NCBI RefSeq assembly: GCF_024323335.1
Contig: NC_066585.1
Span: 75,812,109-75,876,108 of the forward strand
Direction: 5' to 3'
Length of the DNA: 64,000 bases
DNA from: Lathyrus oleraceus
Taxonomy: Eukaryota > Streptophyta > Magnoliopsida > Fabales > Fabaceae
Made by a program: the position numbers and the translations under genes. The notes under the pieces were generated by a model. That model was given only the letters and a program-made list of their open reading frames with translations. It did not search any database and was not told the origin of the DNA. How positions within the stretch are numbered: position 1 is the first letter of the stretch; each line of letters opens with the position of its first letter. Below, piece after piece: positions 1 through 11,500 of the stretch.

Positions 1-2793
1 CCATGGACGCCCCAACAAACAACTATAGGCAGGCTGGATGTCCATAACATAGAAGATGATATCAAAAACCTCAGGACCTATCTTCACAGGCAAGGTAACT
101 TCCCCACACACAGAACGTTTGGAGCCGTCGAAAGCACGAACGATCAGGTCACTGGGAGTAAGCACAGACCCTTCCGCCTCAATCTTCTTCAGAATCTGCT
201 TAGGCAACACATTCAGCGACGACCCGGTGTCTACCAATACGTGAGACAACACTGCCCCCTTGCACTCCATGGTGATGTGCAAGGCTTTGTTATGGTTTCG
301 CCCTTCAGGCGGTAAGTCCAAGTTGGTAAAACCCACACCATGTCTGGTGCTCACATTGGCCATCACACCCTCCAGTTGATTGACAGAAATCTCCTGAGGC
401 ACGTAAGCCAGATTCAACATCTTCAGCAAGGCATTACGGTGTGCCTCAGAGCACATCAACAGTGAAAGTATAGAGATCTTGGACGGAGTTTGATTCAACT
501 GGTCTACAATCTTGTAGTCACTCTTCTTGATTATCTTCATAAACTCCTCCACGTCCTTCTCAAATGACCCCTCGGGCGCTTCTTTCTGAACAGGTTCTTC
601 CTCAACCACAGCTTGCTTACCCTTTGCTCTGGCAAGAGCCTCAGCATTATTGTCCCTCAAAGGCTGCGGTGCGAACAGGCGACCGCTTCTGGTAAAACCT
701 CCTGGACCCCCTACATTGTCCACAGCCGGACCAACAGTTGCAGGAACTCTATTCGGTAAACCAATTGTCACTGGAGTTTGATTCACTGGTCTTGTCTGAC
801 TTTCAGCCCTTCTGTAATTGCGGTGAGCATTATCATACTTCCACGGCACGGCTTTACTATTCTCAACAACCCTTCTTCCAGACGCCACGGTAGTAGTTGG
901 AACACTGATGGTCACAGGCACGGGAATGGTAACTGGGGTACCATTTGCTGCAGGTGCACTGACAATCCTTTGTCCACGCTCTTCAGACGGTTTAAAGTAA
1001 ATGGTGATAGTTGACGCTGTTCCACGATCTTTTACAGCCCTACTGAATTGCAAACAACCTTCATCCATCATACCCTGGATACCGGTCCTCAACTGGTCGC
1101 AACCATTCTCAGATTCTGCACAGCCCAAACAATTTTCATCACAGCCCGGGTAGACACCCCCCTTCAGCAGGCGGCACTTCACAACTAGCAGAGAAGTCTG
1201 AACATCATCAACATTAACAACCAGATCTTCAGCTTCTTTCCCCTCAATATTGTTCACTCTATGCCCACCATGCTGAGGCATAGGGTTGTTTACGACATTA
1301 GGCACTGGAGCGAAGTTGATCGCCTTGGCATCGATCAAATCTTGAACCTTGTGCTGGAGAGCTCGACACTTCTCAGTATGGTGGCCTGGTGCCCCAGAGT
1401 GAAAGTCACATCTAACATTAGCATCATAGCCAGGAGGCAGCACTGTAGGCAGAGCCATTGTACGCAACTCAATCATCCCCAACCTGAGTAGTTCGGGTAG
1501 TAGCTCTGCGTAGGACATGGGCAGAGGATCAAATCTTCTATCAGCCTGCAATTTCTGCCTGGGTTGATAAGGACGTTGCTGTTGTTGTTGTTGTTGCGGT
1601 TGTTGAACTCTTTGTTGTTGTTGTTGACGAGGTTGAGGTGCCGGAATAGTCACTGCAGCCACTGGACGATATTGATCTCTGTTAGCATTTGTTCTGTACA
1701 CACCCCCTCTGTGCTGTACAGTATTGGTCTCTCCTTCTCTACGGCGAGGTGCCCCAGAGAAGGGTTTCTTTAATGAAGACGAGGATCCAGCATCATGGAT
1801 CCTACCAGCTTTGATTAGACTCTCAGTCCTTTCTCCACAAATGACAACATCAGAAAAACTACCGAACGGGCAACTCCCCATCCGGTCCATAAACACACCT
1901 TGAAGAGTACCAATAAACATGTCTGTCAATTCCCTCTCCAGCATAGGGGGTTGAACTCTAGCAGCCAGTTCACGCCACCTCTGGGCGTACTCCTTGAAGC
2001 TTTCATTGGATTTCTGACATAGACTCTGCAGCTGAGTCCGGCTAGGCGCCATGTCCATGTTGTGTTTGTATTGCCTCAAGAAGGCCTCACCCAGATCTCT
2101 CCAGCATCGGATCGAATCTCTCTTCAATTCCATGTACCAGTCCAAAGAAGCCCCAGATAGACTATCTTGGAAAAAATACATCCACATCTTTTCATCATCG
2201 GTATATGCAGAGATCTTTCGATAATAAGCCTGCACGTGGGTGCGAGGGCAAGAGGTACCATTGTATTTGTCGAAGGACGGTGCTTTGAACTTGTGAGGGA
2301 TTCTCAAGCCTTCAACCAACCCCATATTAGTAACATCGAAACCGAGAGAATTCTGACTTTCCATAGCACGGATCTTCTCAGCAAGAGCTTCAACTTTACG
2401 ATCTCTTTCATTAACCCTTCCCAGAACGTCTTCGTCTTCACTGAGCAGAGAGAACAAATCCTCTTGTCTGTCAACAATCGGAACAGGGTTGCGGGCCGGA
2501 GCACGGACTACTCTGGCATTAGCGGCATCTGGAACAATAGGTTGACCGTTGATTCGAATACCCCCTAACTCATCACCTACAGCATAGTTGTTGACGGGTA
2601 CAGCAGCAGCAATATTGTTATCATCGACTGGGCCTCCCTCTGGCGGACCATGGTTGACCGGTGGATTTGCAGCCTCTTGTCTCTGAACCATAGCTCGAAG
2701 TTCTTCTTGACCTTGCGCAACCCCTTGCATCATATTCATAAACTGGGCCATGCTAGCCTTCATCTCAGCCAACTCTGCTTGAAATTGATCCAT
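1..2793 (-). CDS. Ogre gag-protease polyprotein (partial, runs off left edge)
   Basis: The frame is open for all 931 codons from the ATG at 2793 (MDQFQAELAEMK) to the window edge. The N-terminus is acidic and coil-forming. A retrotransposon Gag domain spans roughly residues 200-300, with WMYFFQDSLSGASLDWY and later FKEYAQRWRELAARV as recognisable blocks. A poly-glutamine stretch lies near residues 390-407, encoded by the CAA-type repeat at 1573-1628. A zinc-knuckle variant (CDFHSGAPGHHTEKC) sits near residue 460. The retropepsin active site VDTGSSLNVLP lies at residue 854 onward (plus-strand 217-231 encodes DTGSS). The product would form the capsid and process the polyprotein. Small frames seen on the plus strand here are shadows. 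Confidence 0.93.
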   Translation of the reverse strand, partial: MDQFQAELAEMKASMAQFMNMMQGVAQGQEELRAMVQRQEAANPPVNHGPPEGGPVDDNNIAAAVPVNNYAVGDELGGIRINGQPIVPDAANARVVRAPARNPVPIVDRQEDLFSLLSEDEDVLGRVNERDRKVEALAEKIRAMESQNSLGFDVTNMGLVEGLRIPHKFKAPSFDKYNGTSCPRTHVQAYYRKISAYTDDEKMWMYFFQDSLSGASLDWYMELKRDSIRCWRDLGEAFLRQYKHNMDMAPSRTQLQSLCQKSNESFKEYAQRWRELAARVQPPMLERELTDMFIGTLQGVFMDRMGSCPFGSFSDVVICGERTESLIKAGRIHDAGSSSSLKKPFSGAPRRREGETNTVQHRGGVYRTNANRDQYRPVAAVTIPAPQPRQQQQQRVQQPQQQQQQQRPYQPRQKLQADRRFDPLPMSYAELLPELLRLGMIELRTMALPTVLPPGYDANVRCDFHSGAPGHHTEKCRALQHKVQDLIDAKAINFAPVPNVVNNPMPQHGGHRVNNIEGKEAEDLVVNVDDVQTSLLVVKCRLLKGGVYPGCDENCLGCAESENGCDQLRTGIQGMMDEGCLQFSRAVKDRGTASTITIYFKPSEERGQRIVSAPAANGTPVTIPVPVTISVPTTTVASGRRVVENSKAVPWKYDNAHRNYRRAESQTRPVNQTPVTIGLPNRVPATVGPAVDNVGGPGGFTRSGRLFAPQPLRDNNAEALARAKGKQAVVEEEPVQKEAPEGSFEKDVEEFMKIIKKSDYKIVDQLNQTPSKISILSLLMCSEAHRNALLKMLNLAYVPQEISVNQLEGVMANVSTRHGVGFTNLDLPPEGRNHNKALHITMECKGAVLSHVLVDTGSSLNVLPKQILKKIEAEGSVLTPSDLIVRAFDGSKRSVCGEVTLPVKIGPEVFDIIFYVMDIQPAYSCLLGRPW

Positions 2794-3249
2794 ACTTCTC
2801 TGTTGATTCAGTCTTGTTGAGTAGCGGTGCGGACGTTGATCAGCTATCCTGCCTGAACAGGAACCAAGAGTGAGAAGTCACGATCAAGAACACCTGTTAT
2901 GCAAAATGATATGAGTATGATGCTAATGATGCGTATGATGCACATGATATGCTCATTTCTCAGGCATTCAAAGAGCCTGACCCATCCTGAAAAGATGACA
3001 ACCTGCAGCAACAAGAGGACAAACAGATACAGGGAAATGCTGACATCCTTATACATACATAAGGGTAAAAAGGCATACAACCAATGTCAACAGAATATCT
3101 GAATAAACGACGTACAAAGAAAAAGAATCCCATCCAACAAGCCTGGAGGTGATTCTCAACAAAAAGATCCAAGGATGGCTTACACGCAAATGAATCCCAT
3201 CCAACAAACCTGGAGGTGATTCTCAACAAAATACAATCAGAGATACAAA
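2794..3249 (-). other. Ogre spacer between ORF1 and gag, with 41-bp direct repeat
   Basis: No credible gene is present. A roughly 41-bp sequence containing CCTGGAGGTGATTCTCAACA (plus strand) occurs twice, at about 3126-3166 and 3191-3231, 65 bp apart and nearly identical. The spacer separates ORF1 from gag on the element's sense strand and may hold signals for expressing the second ORF; that role is inference. Confidence 0.6.
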
Positions 3250-4890
3250 CTAAGACAGACGGTCTTCCGGAATGAGGGTCTTCAGGTAATGGCACTGGTC
3301 GATCAACAGCGAACATTCTGAGCAATCTGGTAAAGGAGTGATCTTCTCTTTCAACTGTCTTCTCAGCTCCAAGACTTCTCCTCCAAGGTGGTCCTCTGAT
3401 GCCTGTCTCAAGTCTACTTCCTTCCTCAACTGGATGTCTTTATCTCTGAGTTGCTTCTCCAAGTCTCTGATCTTCTTCTGATAACCGGCTTCTGCTCTCT
3501 GCAGCCTCAAGCGCTCCCGATGTTCTGCATCTAACATAGACTCTATCTCCTCGTAGGATCTCTTCTTGCTTCTCAGTCTGCTAGCATCCTCTCCTTGCAC
3601 CTCCCTGAGTTGATGGGCCAAGTGCAGCTTATCAGCATGAGCTTTGTACAACTCCATCTGAGTGTCTTGCTCCTTCTCCCTCAACCGACGACTCTCCATC
3701 AAAGCTTGCTTATAGTGCTCAGCAGGCACACTATCAGCAAGGATCAAAGGTGGTTGCTCCTGCAACGGTTCCATCCTATCGTAGGGTAACAACAAAGTCT
3801 CTACTCTCTTCTTGACCCAATCAGTGTAATCGGGCATAGCAACGGCAAACTTCTTCCCTAAGACAGATCCATCCTTCACACCAATAGACTTCCAAGCTCT
3901 CCCTACCTGCTCCCATCTAACAGGGTCACTCTTCTTCTCAAAATACACACTCTTAGCTACTTCAGCCTCAAGTGGTCTTCCTTTCATCACAAACCCCAAC
4001 TGGCGAAGAGAAAGAACCGGGTTGTAATTGATGCAACCCCTAGTCCCTATGAGTGGCACATTACGGAATCCTCCACAGCTCATAATGACGTTACGCACAT
4101 CCATCCGGTAAGATTGCCACCTGATATCATAGGAGGTAAGAGACATAACCCTCTGAGTCCACTTCAGGGTGCTCTGAGTATCCACAAATGGTCCACTGGC
4201 TGGCAGAAGAGACATGAACCATTTGAACAGAAGAGGTAGACAACACCTGATAGCCCCACCCTTACCATGCCTACTGTGAATAGCATAGTAAGTGTCAGCC
4301 AATAGAGTAGGAACTGGATTTCCTCCAATGAAAATACTGACTGCAGCATAGTCAACAAAATTCGGCATACTCGGAAACAAGACGATCCCATAGATCATGA
4401 CGGCCAAATGAGCATGAAAGGCTTCCCAACTTCCCTTCTCTGCTTCTTCTCTAGCTACCCTCAACAGAAATTTCAAAGGCAATCCTACAACATCCCCACT
4501 GGACTTCCAACTCTTACTAACCTCCTCAACACTCAAACGGAGAGCTCTGGCAATCAATCTGAAGTCGACCCCCTTTGGAACGTCCAAGAAGGGAGTCTGA
4601 TGCTGAATAGGGATACTCAACAGGATAGAATACTCCTCGAGAGTAGGTGCTAACTGGTAATCTTGGAAAGTGAAGCATCTGAGCTCTGGGTCATAAAACT
4701 GTAGTAGTGTCTGCAGAGGCACCGGATCCACTACCGTCTTCAATACTGTCAAGATGTCTCCATACCGCCCAACAAAACTCTTCAGTCGATCGTCTGTCAC
4801 GAGGCTACCCAACTCAAATAGCGGAGTCAACGGCTCACGGTGGAAACTGTAGGAACAGGTCTTTCGCTTTGGCTCTGGGACTGTTGCCAT
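3250..4890 (-). CDS. Ogre ORF1 protein (PMD/DUF7745-like, function unknown)
   Basis: 546 residues starting at ATG 4890 (MATVPEPKRKTCSYSF). The same frame stays open upstream to 5043, but that extension is low-complexity lysine-rich sequence read from a poly-pyrimidine tract, so the internal ATG is preferred. The N-terminal 350 residues form a globular domain with blocks such as YDPELRCFTFQDYQLAPTLE, the pattern of plant mobile-domain-like proteins often annotated DUF7745. The C-terminal 150 residues are charged and heptad-rich, a likely coiled coil (QLREVQGEDASRLRSKKR onward). Ogre elements are known for an ORF1 upstream of gag whose function is unknown. The frame is intact. I recognise the family but cannot assign an activity. 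Confidence 0.85.
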   Translation of the reverse strand: MATVPEPKRKTCSYSFHREPLTPLFELGSLVTDDRLKSFVGRYGDILTVLKTVVDPVPLQTLLQFYDPELRCFTFQDYQLAPTLEEYSILLSIPIQHQTPFLDVPKGVDFRLIARALRLSVEEVSKSWKSSGDVVGLPLKFLLRVAREEAEKGSWEAFHAHLAVMIYGIVLFPSMPNFVDYAAVSIFIGGNPVPTLLADTYYAIHSRHGKGGAIRCCLPLLFKWFMSLLPASGPFVDTQSTLKWTQRVMSLTSYDIRWQSYRMDVRNVIMSCGGFRNVPLIGTRGCINYNPVLSLRQLGFVMKGRPLEAEVAKSVYFEKKSDPVRWEQVGRAWKSIGVKDGSVLGKKFAVAMPDYTDWVKKRVETLLLPYDRMEPLQEQPPLILADSVPAEHYKQALMESRRLREKEQDTQMELYKAHADKLHLAHQLREVQGEDASRLRSKKRSYEEIESMLDAEHRERLRLQRAEAGYQKKIRDLEKQLRDKDIQLRKEVDLRQASEDHLGGEVLELRRQLKEKITPLPDCSECSLLIDQCHYLKTLIPEDRLS

Positions 4891-5701
4891 CTCTATCAGT
4901 AGACAAGCTCGGGAATGTACCTGAGAAATGATATGCATGCAGGGATTAGTTTTTTTCTCTTTTCTTTTTTTTTTTTCTTTTTCTTTTTTTTTTGGATTTT
5001 TTTTTGCGTTTCTTTTGAAAAATAAATATGCTATGATGCACATGATGCAGACTGGACTGGCTGGTTGTGCAATCTCTGATCACTAGGTCGAAGCTTCAGT
5101 CAAGATCGGAACATAAATCCCACTTAAGGTTAACTGAACACTGTCTGAACACAAAGTCACCATCAGAACCAAGTCACCAACAGAACCGAGTCACCAACGG
5201 TACCTGTAATAATGAATAACCCTTCCCCACTCACGGGTGTAGTCTAGGCCAGGGTAAAGCTTGAGAGAAACGCAGCATAAATAACCTTTCGCAGAATACT
5301 GTCATATACACACCCGAAGTATGTAACGACAGCATCCCACCAGGGTCTGAACTGCTCGTGATATCAATGTTCCGCTAAGTGGCGCCATACCACCCGCTTC
5401 CCATGAATCACTCTATTCCTAGGTATCCTAGATTGCACTCATGGTCTGGGTATTGGACCTTTTACCTCAACTGACTCTTCCCCCCCACACAGAGAGAAAC
5501 AAACAACCAGCCAGGTGAACAGATGAATAAATGCAAACATTAATGCAAACATAAATGCAAACGATAGACAATGAATGCAAACAGCAAATAATGAATGCAA
5601 TAAATAAACACAGCACAAAGCAACCAAAACCCTAACCTAAAGAGCGCTAGGAGAGACTCGCTCAGGGAAGATGGACCAGCATAGGTCAACTTCTCTATTA
5701 T
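4891..5701 (-). other. Ogre 5' UTR (PBS to ORF1)
   Basis: About 810 bp of leader with no gene. It contains a long poly-pyrimidine tract on the plus strand at 4950-5016 (A-rich in the element's sense), a threefold repeat of about 17 bp with the core AGTCACCA at about 5152-5202, and several AATGCAAAC repeats at 5529-5600. Such low-complexity leaders are usual in Ogre. Confidence 0.6.
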
Positions 5702-5718
5702 CCCCAGCAGAGTCGCCA
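5702..5718 (-). other. Primer binding site of Ogre
   Basis: On the minus strand TGGCGACTCTGCTGGGG starts two bases downstream of the LTR end (GCGACA). This is the PBS sequence typical of Ogre elements, reported as complementary to tRNA-Arg. Its position fixes the inner end of the 5' LTR at 5721. Confidence 0.85.
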
Positions 5719-6206
5719 GCTGTCGCATCACGCGAAAAACCGGCGGGAAAACAAGAACAACAGAGCCGCCACCGTGCGTTATTTATCCCCAAAGAGGGAA
5801 AGGAAACGCTCAGAGTAAACCTAGGAAAGAACATGGTCTCGCGACCAAAGAGAATGGGTTCGGGAGTCGGTTATGCGAAGGGAAGGTATTAGCACCCCTA
5901 CGCATCCGTAGTACTCTACGGGATCCACGCACAATAGGAAGGGAAAATGGTTGCTATAACACTACTCACACACACACACTGGCTGAAAGAGACAAAAGAA
6001 ACTGACTGAAACTGACTCGGCAGGATATCGTATCCTGGGCCTACTTAGTCTATCAGGTATAGACATCAGAGTCGAAGTAGTTCGGACTGGGGAAACGACT
6101 CATGCTCGCTAGGATATCGCATCCTATGCATACGTATCTTCTCGGACGAGAGAAGAATCAGAGCATTCGTAGCTCGGCTGACACGCACACAAACAATCAC
6201 AGGCAA

Positions 6207-6335
6207 AGGCAAACGTGGAGCCCGAATGCCAATCACTGGACTTACATCAGCATCCGAACCTAAACACACGCAAAGAGGCAAACGTGGAGCCCAAATGCCA
6301 ATCACTGGACTTACATTGACATCCGAACCTAAACA
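6207..6335. repeat. 69-bp tandem duplication in Ogre LTR
   Basis: Two adjacent near-identical copies start at 6207 and 6276, each beginning AGGCAAACGTGGAGCCC and continuing through AATCACTGGACTTACAT. They differ at a few positions. Confidence 0.85.
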
Positions 6336-6731
6336 ACACAACAGATAGACAGGGAGTCTGGGACTCAGCCTACAACTGTCAAGCACACACTCAAACAGAC
6401 AGACAACAAATTGCTAAGGAGTCACAGACTCGAGCCTAGCAAAGGTCAGACAACACACACAAAAGAAAGAAAAGGCGCCCGGAGAGATCAGCTCAATCTC
6501 CTGCCTACATACTTCATCTGGTGTGAAGATCAGGGCGATGTAGTTCCCCTACGCAGGGATAAAGGACTAGCCTAACCAGATAACAGAGGGAGACACAACT
6601 AGGGAGACTACGACTCGAGCCTAGATGTTATCATGCAAATCATCCCTAAGTTAAGGTTTCTAGCTAAATGGCACAAGGGCCAACCTATCCTAAGCATGGC
6701 TCACACAGGAAGCAAGCCACACACACACTTA

Positions 6732-6889
6732 ACTTGCACAGGGAGCAAGCCAAGTAAAACCTACTTGCACAGGAAGCAAGTCTAAACTAAACCTAACTTG
6801 CACAGGAAGCAAGTCAAACTATCCTAACTTGCACAGGAAGCAAGTCAAACTATCCTAACTTGCACAGGAAGCAAGTCAAACCATCCTAC
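6732..6889. repeat. 31-bp tandem repeat, five copies, in Ogre LTR
   Basis: ACTTGCACAGGAAGCAAGTC recurs at 6732, 6763, 6796, 6827 and 6858, a period of 31-33 bp. The last three copies are almost perfect and the first two have diverged. Each unit contains a short inverted repeat (CTTGC...GCAAG), so the transcript could form serial hairpins. Confidence 0.88.
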
Positions 6890-8800
6890 AAGCACAGATA
6901 GCACACGCTATACACAAACAAGTGGCTCAAACAAGGGTTAGGTTTTAGTCAAGGGGTCATATCAACCTTGACAAACAAACCTCTGGAATGGGGTGAATGT
7001 TGCTCTTAACCTTGCCATTGAGAGACTAAGGTGAAGCAGATGAAAGGATAAAGTGAGGATGAGACCTCACAGCTCTTATCCCTGGCCTGGGAGAGCTCAA
7101 GACAAGAATGTGTGGGTTCAGAAAGTGGGAACCCTTCTACACATTAAAACTGACTCAACTGTACAGTTGTACAAGATCTTGGGTTTGTATCTGCAATGCA
7201 TCAACACGATGGTGTGAGCAAAGCAGATGACACACTGAATAGTGGGGGATAGATTGCATATCCCTACCTTCCACCAATTGCCTCTTCACTTAGGAGGTTT
7301 TTGACTCTATGCAGGGACAAAAGTAAACATCCACAAACATTGCCTCTTAAGGAGGACTTCAGACAGTTGCCTGGCCAAGTAACAGACCAGGTCTTCCAGA
7401 CTACATGAAGTAAAGGAGGCATACCTCAATGCAAATTGCTTATACAAGCAAAGCAAAGCAAAAAGTTCACAAGGAACTAAGCAACTAAAGCACCTGAAAC
7501 AGTCAAGCAGATGTTAGTATGCAACTTCAAACAAAACAAACAGAAACAGAAACCAACAGTCAATTGGAGGCACATGGATGTACAAGGCACAAGGCTTATG
7601 GCATGTGAGCCAAGCCACCTACAAAACAAAGAGGTTAGGCAATGATGCTTGGATAAGCTCAAAAAGAATTGGTCTTAATGGCCATTTGATGGTCAACCTG
7701 AAATTACAAACTCAAAGGTGAGTAGCAGGACCACTAGGGCAAGCCTAGGGTCAAAAGTGAATGAGAAAGTCCAAACAGCAAGGGGCAAGTATCCAAAATC
7801 ATGTTCAAACCATTAGGAAACACAACCAATTAGATTCACACTCATATCAATCACTATCATCATTTCATGAACCATTTAGGTCAAAACATGGCAAACAGAA
7901 GCTCATAGAAGTCAACAGAAAGACTTAACTCAAAAGCAATCTAAACATTTTCCAAAAATCACCAAACAAATCATGATCAAACCTAACACATAGCATGGTA
8001 AGCATGTCAAATTTCATCCCATTTGGGCAAGTGGAAGGCAGTCAATGAAAATCAGAAAGTCAAAGCCAATTTGAACATGCCCAAAGAAGTCAACCAAACA
8101 TGCATCAACTTAGAAAAATCATAAGTCAAGAATGGTGTATGATAAATGAATGGGACTAAAGCCATGGCAAAGATGAGGATGTCTAGTTATCTCATGTAAA
8201 ATTTCATGTCCATCCAATAAAGTATGAGAATTTCACAAATGAAATGGGAACATGTGTCACACAAAGTCAATATTTGACTAGGCAGGAAGGAAAAATCTCA
8301 AACAAATGGAAAATTGTTCAAATAAATCCAAGAAAATTCACAAGTAAACTAGACATACAAGAGTAGGTTCATGCAAAAAATCAGATCCATTGGAGGTCAA
8401 GAAGCATGGTATCAAAAATCATGAAGTTGGACATCAATGGTGTGACACAAATTGTCACACCCTAATTCAAAAAATCATAACTCCCAAACCACAAATGATA
8501 AATTCACAAACTCTACACCAAAATCACCATGAGTGTGTCTAGTTTAAGCACAAAAAATTTGGGAGCCATTGGATACATTCTCATCATTTCACAATTGATT
8601 TGGCAAAGTGTACAAAATTTGGTCACATGTCATAAACCCTAAGGCCATTTAAAAACCATCCATCCAAAAATTCTGGAAAAATAATGATAAAAAGTAGAGA
8701 TCATGATGAACACAACACAAAAAATCCCATTCAATTTGGATCAAAAATGAGCAAGTTGTGAATTTTGGAAGATTGATGAAGTTATTGAAGAAATTAATTG

Positions 8801-8812
8801 AATTTATATGGA
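8801..8812 (-). promoter_or_regulatory. Candidate TATA box of Ogre LTR
   Basis: The minus strand reads CCATATAAATTC here, about 3.7 kb into the LTR. It is the best TATA-like match I found in the right part of the LTR, but the surroundings are AT-rich and the call is tentative. Confidence 0.3.
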
Positions 8813-9239
8813 GAAAATGGCATTTTGGTAAATAACCCAGTCACTTATCAAAACGACCGTGTTTTGGTCCAGAAAATGAAATGTTTTGATTGGCTGGAGG
8901 GAGAAAAGTCATGCACACGAAAATGGACCAAAATCTGGGCAAATTGGGATTAGGGTTCTTATCCAAAAATTGTGATTTCTCAATTCTTCCCAAAAATGTC
9001 AATTGAGCACATCATTGTAAACATCAAACACCATACAACAACAATCCAAACCCTAATTTCATCAATTTGAACTATACAACAAGAAATCACAAGAAACATT
9101 TTCAAACATCAAACTTTATCTCATCATTTCTTCATGGACAGGCAATCATTTTCAAAAAAAGAAAACAACATGATACTCAGCATTGAAAAGACTATTCAGA
9201 ACATGTAACAATTTTAGAAATGGTGGAAGTTGAAAACTT

Positions 9240-11500
9240 ACCAATTTGGAGGGCAGTCTGTGTTCTTGGTGTTGTTTTGTGATGCCTTGCCAAAACAGAT
9301 GTGCCTTCAGCTTGCCAATGATGGATAATGATGATGGTATGGCTCAAGACATCTTGGAAGTGCTTAGATCATGGACTGTCCAAGTTGAAAAATGCAAAGA
9401 TGGATTTTTAGAGAATGAGATGAAATTGGCTGTTGGTGTTGCTGCTACTTTCAAAATGGTGACTGGATTAGGAAGGTGCAAAGGCCAGGTTTGGTGCTTT
9501 TCAGTTTTGACAGGTTTTGCAAGTGAGGTGAGTTTTTGTCGGTTAGGTTATTTTGAGGAATGGCCAAGAATTGGTGGTGAATGTAGTGGCTAGGTGCTGC
9601 TGGCAGTTGGTTTCATGACAGGTGTGTTTTGGACATGGCCAAAGAAATGCTTGCTGCAGTGTTATGCTGTGACAGGTTTTGAAAAAATGTAAGTGGCCAA
9701 GTTATGACACACAAGGCAAGGCAAAGTTGAAAATGAGGGAGGGTGTGTATTTGGTTGTATTGGCAAGGCAATGGTGATGCAAAACAAGGGTTGTCACTTG
9801 GATGCTTTCTTGACAGGAGATTTGAAATACCAAGATGTAGTCTTCAGCACCATGTTCTTTTTCTGCTGTGTTGTTTTTATGCCATGGTGTTTTTGACAGA
9901 TAAATTCAAATGCTAACAGCAGGGGTTTTTTCTTTTTGATCTCAGCAGCCTCTTTTCATTTGCCTTGGCCAAGTGATTTTGTAGTTTCTGCTGGTACTTC
10001 CAAAATGGTGACAGGTTTGTGCAAATGGCAAAGTGGTGCAAAGGCCAGGTTTTGAAAGTGTGGAAACTGAAGATTGCTTGGTGGTGACTTTATGGTGTGG
10101 CAGGGTTTGTGAAATGCCAAGCAAAATGGCCAGGTGAAACAAGATTTTCCGTTGCAGAGTTGGTGGTTATTTGTTTCTCATAGCAGAAAAAATGGTGAAG
10201 GATCATGTGCAAGGCAAATCAAGGGCAGTTAGCAAGTTTCTTTGAGGAATGGCCAAGAGTGTCTGTAGTTGGTCTTGGTTTGCTCATAACAGAAAATGAG
10301 GAGAGGGTCTGATGGTTAGGTCATAGCCAAGTTTTTGTTGACAGCCCGTTTGAAGAATGCCAAGGTCAAGTGAGAGCAGGGTGAAATCAAACCTCCTGCT
10401 GCAGTGTTATGACAGGGTTCTTCAATGAAGGTTGCTGCAAGGTTTCAACAGGGTCAATTGGATTGTGAAAGCATGGCCAGTTAAGTTTTGAATAGGCAAA
10501 GCAAATAGGTTTTAGAATGCTATTTTGGTTCAGCATGAGTGAATGAGGAGGGGGTTTGATGTTGGGTCATGTTGGTTTGGTGGCTAATGGTTTTTTTTGA
10601 CAGAAGAAGAAAGTAGATGCAAAATGCTAGTTTTCTGTTCTTTTGTTGCAAAGTCTTTCCTTTGAATCAGCATGCCTTCTCCCTTGCCTTGGCCAAGTGG
10701 TTTTTGTCTTTGCTGCCTCTATTGCCACTACTGTCATGACAGGAGGAATGGCCTCAATTCTGCTGCAGTACATGGCATGGTATTGGTCCTTTGAACTGCA
10801 CAGCAAGGTATGGTTTTGGGCTGCTGCAGCAGGTTTTCTACTGTCCTATGTGTGTCCTTTGCTGCTGCAGTATTGTGACAGGAAATGATGAGAAGAAATG
10901 GTATTTGGCCAAACTAGTTTAGTTCATTTTGTGTGTTTTGGTTTGACATCAAATGAAATAAATCCAAGCAAACAAGGAGGAGGCTTTAAAAAAATCAGTG
11001 AGAAGTGTTTGGTCTCTTTTTGGTTATGGCCTCAAATTTGAAAATGCAAGAAAGTGAATTTGAATGAATGAAGCTCCATTGGTTTTTCTCTACTGTGTTG
11101 CTGCTATATGTTTTCTGCTGTTTTGGTTGCTAGTTCTGCAATGTGATTTGCTCCTTGCTTCCAATGCTGCTATTAGTGACAGAAAATCATGCCATGCCCT
11201 GCTGTTGGATAGTACAAATTAAGGTGTGGAAACATGGATCAATGGTTGCTTTGTACTCATTTTCCAAAATCCAAGTAAACAAACATGGCCATATGTACTA
11301 TTGGAGTATGGCTGCACTACAAGGCCTCAAAAGTGACAGAAGAATGATCAAAAAATGCTGCATAATTGCTGTCCTCTTGAGGTACAAGGCAAGGCATGGA
11401 CAAGTATGGTGCAATGGTACTTTTCTTGTAATTCAAGCAAACAAACAAGATTCACATGTTCTGCATAATTTGGCTTTGCAAACACACTTAAAATGACATT
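9240..11500. repeat. Degenerate repeat-rich segment inside Ogre LTR
   Basis: The plus strand is rich in recurring fragments such as CTGCTGCAGT followed by GTGACAGG (for example near 9650, 10395, 10760 and 10863) and GGCCAAGT. They are diverged and irregularly spaced. Short open frames exist but share only these repeats and show no protein-family signature, so I do not call genes. Confidence 0.5.

Noticed and set aside
2167..2568. 133-residue plus-strand frame
   Set aside because: Antisense shadow of the Ogre gag frame, which carries clear Gag motifs.
4891..5043. N-terminal extension of Ogre ORF1 from 5043
   Set aside because: The added 51 residues are mostly lysines from a poly-pyrimidine leader tract; the ATG at 4890 starts a conserved-looking protein.
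5702..5718. tRNA-like sequence as a tRNA gene
   Set aside because: Only the complement of a tRNA 3' end is present, as expected for a PBS; no cloverleaf surrounds it.
9246..9593. 115-residue plus-strand frame and others at 10643-10888 and 11143-11496
   Set aside because: They fall in the repeat-rich zone of the Ogre LTR, antisense to the element, and translate degenerate repeats with no family motif.
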